Positions 61,152-64,000 of a stretch of 64,000 nucleotides of DNA are shown here, piece after piece. This DNA is from Salmonella bongori NCTC 12419 (GTDB lineage Bacteria; Pseudomonadota; Gammaproteobacteria; Enterobacterales; Enterobacteriaceae). Position numbers and translations under genes: made by a program. The stretch's first letter is position 1, and every line of letters starts with the position of its first letter. The notes under the pieces were generated by a model. It saw only the letters and a list, made by a program, of their open reading frames with translations, had not been told where the DNA came from and did not search any database. Location: the NCBI RefSeq assembly GCF_000252995.1, contig NC_015761.1, positions 3,906,001-3,970,000 on the forward strand. Direction: 5' to 3'.

Positions 61152-63584
61152 ATGAGTGTGATGGCGCAGGCAGGGGCGAAAGGTCGTCAACTGCATAAAT
61201 TTGGCGGCAGTAGTCTGGCGGATGTGAAGTGTTACCTGCGTGTCGCAGGCATTATGGCGGAGTATTCGCAGCCTGGCGATATGATGGTGGTGTCCGCTGC
61301 AGGTAGCACCACCAACCAGCTGATCAGTTGGCTGAAGTTAAGTCAGACCGATCGCCTCTCTGCGCATCAGGTGTTACAGACATTACGTCGCTATCAGTGC
61401 GATCTCATTAGCGGGCTGCTTCCCGCCGGGGCAGCAGATGACTTAATTGGCGCTTTTATTAGTGATCTGGAGCGCCTTGCCGCCCAGCTTGATGGCGGCG
61501 TAACGGATGCTGTCTATGCCGAAATAGTCGGCCATGGTGAAATCTGGTCGGCAAGATTGATGTCTGCCGTACTGAATCAACAGGGGCTGGATGCCGCATG
61601 GCTGGACGCGCGCGCATTTTTACGCGCCGAACGTGCCGCGCAGCCGCAGGTTGATGAAGGACTTTCTTATCCTTTATTGCAACAGCTACTGGCGCAGCAT
61701 CCGGGTAAACGTCTGGTGGTGACTGGCTTTATTAGCCGTAACCATGACGGTGAAACGGTACTGCTGGGGCGTAATGGATCGGATTATTCCGCTACCCAAA
61801 TCGGCGCGCTGGCGGGGGTTTCCCGCGTCACCATCTGGAGCGATGTGGCGGGCGTTTATAGCGCTGACCCGCGCAAAGTCAAAGATGCCTGCCTGTTGCC
61901 GTTATTGCGTCTGGACGAAGCCAGCGAGCTGGCGCGTCTGGCGGCGCCTGTTCTGCATGCCCGTACGCTACAGCCGGTGTCCGGCAGTGATATTGATCTA
62001 CAACTGCGTTGTAGCTATACGCCGGATCAAGGGTCTACCCGAATTGAACGGGTGCTGGCTTCCGGGACGGGCGCGCGTATCGTGACCAGTCACGATGATA
62101 TCTGTCTGATTGAGTTTCAGGTGCCCGCCAGCCAGGATTTCAGGCTGGTGCACAAAGAGATCGAGCAAATTTTAAAACGGTCGCAGGCGCGTCCGCTGGC
62201 GGTGGGCGTGCATCGCGATCGCCAGCTCTTGCAGTTCTGCTATACCGCCGAGGTAGCGGATAGCGTACTGAAACTCCTCGATGATGTTGGGCTGCCGGGC
62301 GAATTACGCTTGCGGCAGGGGCTGGCACTGGTGGCGATGGTCGGGGCGGGCGTCACTCGCAATCCACTGCATTGTCATCGTTTCTGGCAGCAACTCAAAG
62401 GTCAGCCAGTGGAATTTACCTGGCAATCGGAGGAGGGCATCAGCCTCGTGGCTGTGCTGCGTACCGGCCCGACCGAAAGTGTGATCCAGGGGTTGCACCA
62501 GTCGCTATTCCGCGCTGAGAAACGTATTGGCCTGGTGTTGTTTGGCAAGGGGAACATCGGCTCCCGCTGGCTGGAACTGTTTGCCCGCGAGCAAAGTACG
62601 CTTTCCGCACGCACCGGTTTTGAATTTGTGCTGGCGGGCGTGGTGGATAGCCGCCGTAGCCTGCTCAGTTATGACGGCCTGGACGCCAGCCGTGCGCTGG
62701 CATTCTTTGATGATGAAGCCGTTGAGCAGGATGAAGAGTCGTTATTCCTGTGGATGCGGGCGCATCCGTATGACGATCTGGTGGTGCTTGACGTGACTGC
62801 CAGCGAGCAGTTAGCCGATCAATACCTCGATTTCGCCAGCCACGGCTTCCATGTGATTAGCGCTAATAAACTGGCGGGTGCCAGCGCCAGCGATAAATAT
62901 CGTCAGATTCATGACGCGTTTGAAAAAACAGGGCGCCACTGGCTGTACAACGCTACCGTGGGCGCGGGGTTGCCTATCAACCACACGGTGCGGGATCTGA
63001 TTGACAGCGGCGATACGATTCTCTCGATCAGCGGGATCTTCTCCGGGACGCTATCCTGGTTATTCCTGCAATTTGACGGTACGGTGCCGTTTACCGAACT
63101 GGTCGATCAAGCGTGGCAGCAGGGATTGACCGAACCCGATCCGCGCGTGGATCTTTCCGGGAAAGATGTCATGCGCAAGCTGGTGATTCTGGCGCGCGAG
63201 GCGGGGTATGACATCGAGCCGGATCAGGTGCGTGTAGAATCATTGGTGCCAGCACACTGTGAAGAAGGATCTATCGATCACTTCTTTGAGAACGGCGATG
63301 CGCTGAATGAGCAGATGGTACAACGTCTGGAGGCTGCCCGCGAACTGGGGCTGGTTCTACGCTATGTCGCGCGTTTCGACGCCAATGGTAAAGCGCGCGT
63401 CGGCGTTGAAGCGGTACGCCCGGAGCACCCGCTGGCGGCGTTGCTGCCGTGTGATAATGTTTTTGCTATTGAAAGTCGTTGGTATCGCGATAATCCGCTG
63501 GTGATCCGTGGGCCGGGCGCGGGCCGCGATGTCACTGCCGGGGCGATTCAGTCCGATATCAACCGCCTGGCGCAGTTGTTGTAA
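61152..63584 (+). CDS. metL: Bifunctional aspartokinase II / homoserine dehydrogenase II MetL
   Basis: Catalyses the first and third steps from aspartate to homoserine; 810 residues as in E. coli. The N-terminal aspartokinase starts HKFGGSSLADVKCYLRV and has GRNGSDYSATQIGALAG; the C-terminal homoserine dehydrogenase has the NAD(P) motif VLFGKGNIGSRWLELF near residue 463 and NATVGAGLPINHTVRDLI. Repressed with metB by MetJ. Confidence 0.99.
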   Translation: MSVMAQAGAKGRQLHKFGGSSLADVKCYLRVAGIMAEYSQPGDMMVVSAAGSTTNQLISWLKLSQTDRLSAHQVLQTLRRYQCDLISGLLPAGAADDLIGAFISDLERLAAQLDGGVTDAVYAEIVGHGEIWSARLMSAVLNQQGLDAAWLDARAFLRAERAAQPQVDEGLSYPLLQQLLAQHPGKRLVVTGFISRNHDGETVLLGRNGSDYSATQIGALAGVSRVTIWSDVAGVYSADPRKVKDACLLPLLRLDEASELARLAAPVLHARTLQPVSGSDIDLQLRCSYTPDQGSTRIERVLASGTGARIVTSHDDICLIEFQVPASQDFRLVHKEIEQILKRSQARPLAVGVHRDRQLLQFCYTAEVADSVLKLLDDVGLPGELRLRQGLALVAMVGAGVTRNPLHCHRFWQQLKGQPVEFTWQSEEGISLVAVLRTGPTESVIQGLHQSLFRAEKRIGLVLFGKGNIGSRWLELFAREQSTLSARTGFEFVLAGVVDSRRSLLSYDGLDASRALAFFDDEAVEQDEESLFLWMRAHPYDDLVVLDVTASEQLADQYLDFASHGFHVISANKLAGASASDKYRQIHDAFEKTGRHWLYNATVGAGLPINHTVRDLIDSGDTILSISGIFSGTLSWLFLQFDGTVPFTELVDQAWQQGLTEPDPRVDLSGKDVMRKLVILAREAGYDIEPDQVRVESLVPAHCEEGSIDHFFENGDALNEQMVQRLEAARELGLVLRYVARFDANGKARVGVEAVRPEHPLAALLPCDNVFAIESRWYRDNPLVIRGPGAGRDVTAGAIQSDINRLAQLL

Positions 63585-63590
63585 TACGCC

Positions 63591-63663
63591 TGCCCGCCGG
63601 GTGGCGGCTTCGCCTGATCCGGCCTACGTTAAGCCTGGTTCGTAGGCCGGATAAGAGGCGAAA
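63591..63663. repeat. REP pair after metL
   Basis: Two inverted REP-type palindromes, about 63591-63627 (TGCCCGCCGGGTGGCG, GATCCGGCCTACG) and 63641-63663 (GTAGGCCGGATAAGAGGCG), between metL and the convergent membrane-protein gene. Confidence 0.8.
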
Positions 63664-63674
63664 GGGGGATCTGC

Positions 63675-64000
63675 TTAACTTTCGTCAGATGCGTTTTTTG
63701 CATTGGCGACGATAAATCGGTTCATCTTCGCCTGGATAATGGCTGCGCCGACAGGCGGAAACAGCAATGCCCAGAATAGCGTCCAGCCGCTCTGTATACC
63801 CGTATCTTCGTTTTTATTCGCCAGCAATGTTCGGATTTCGTCGCTAAGCGTCAGGCACAATATTGCTGTGCTAAACGGCATCATTGCTGACAGCCATCCC
63901 GCGCTACATGCGGTCATGAGTCGGGGCGAAGGCGCCACAAACTGCATTTCCCGGTGAATTCTGACGAACCAATAAATAATATAAAATGGAATGAAAAAGG
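63675..64000 (-). CDS. Small membrane protein, 5' end beyond the window
   Basis: The frame is open from the right edge; the visible part reads IPFYIIYWFVRIHREM, then MTACSAGWLSAMMPFSTAIL and WTLFWALLFPPVGAAIIQAK, giving three hydrophobic segments and a hydrophilic tail with KNASDES. The ATG at 63947 is probably internal, because the residues before it (starting with FF) continue a membrane segment. It resembles small DUF4234-type membrane proteins, but I cannot be sure of the family. Function unknown. Confidence 0.7.
   Translation of the reverse strand, partial: FFIPFYIIYWFVRIHREMQFVAPSPRLMTACSAGWLSAMMPFSTAILCLTLSDEIRTLLANKNEDTGIQSGWTLFWALLFPPVGAAIIQAKMNRFIVANAKNASDES

Overview
The window is chromosomal DNA of an enterobacterium. 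Gene order and protein sequences match Salmonella far better than E. coli K-12. Salmonella-like traits are an iron-type alcohol dehydrogenase gene overlapping rhaM inside the rhamnose cluster, a KdgM-family porin and a TRAP transporter between rhaT and sodA, and anion permeases after cdh. Species or subspecies cannot be fixed from the sequence alone. The interval between cdh and tpiA holds two anion permeases, whereas my recollection of S. Typhimurium LT2 puts the lsr cluster next to tpiA, so this is probably not a standard Typhimurium-type genome.

Layout, left to right. 1-4370: sulfoquinovose breakdown (yihS partial, yihT, yihU on minus; yihV and regulator yihW/csqR on plus). 4547-7432: the overlapping run yihX-yihY-dtd-fabY. 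7597-14151: aerobic formate dehydrogenase fdoGHI with fdhE, including an in-frame UGA selenocysteine codon, and divergent fdhD. 14280-16170: a small secreted DUF1471 protein, an AzlC/AzlD amino-acid exporter pair and an XRE-cupin regulator. 16221-24639: L-rhamnose utilisation (rhaM, alcohol dehydrogenase, rhaD, rhaA, rhaB, rhaS, rhaR, rhaT). 25266-28895: KdgM-type porin and a three-part TRAP transporter. 29225-37635: sodA, yiiM, cpxA/cpxR with divergent cpxP and the 3'UTR sRNA CpxQ, fieF, pfkA, sbp, cdh. 37709-40599: two anion permeases. 40640-44619: tpiA, yiiQ, yiiR, fpr, glpX. 46688-49062: glpK and glpF. 49461-63584: zapB, rraA, menA, hslUV, ftsN, cytR, priA, rpmE, a DUF2459 lipoprotein, a yiiX remnant, metJ, metB, metL. 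The right edge cuts a small membrane-protein gene.

The one clearly foreign-looking stretch is 44640-46680, an AT-rich insert on the opposite strand that separates glpX from glpFK. It carries a strong-looking promoter, a 61-codon ORF, and a gene for a two-domain protein (N-terminal P-loop kinase-like part, C-terminal zinc deoxycytidylate deaminase). This matches the anti-phage deoxycytidine deaminases known as AvcD/DcdV or defence dCTP deaminase. The gene is broken by a small out-of-frame deletion at about 45930 that removes the expected Asn-Asp-Val-Pro region, so in this strain it is probably a dead or dying defence gene. A second decayed gene, yiiX, lies between the DUF2459 lipoprotein gene and metJ.

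Most of the remaining genes are core enterobacterial genes in conserved order. Intergenic regions carry REP/BIME repeats, one ERIC element, and recognisable regulatory sites (CpxR box, sigma-32 promoter, CRP sites, Cra, Fur, GlpR and MetJ operators).
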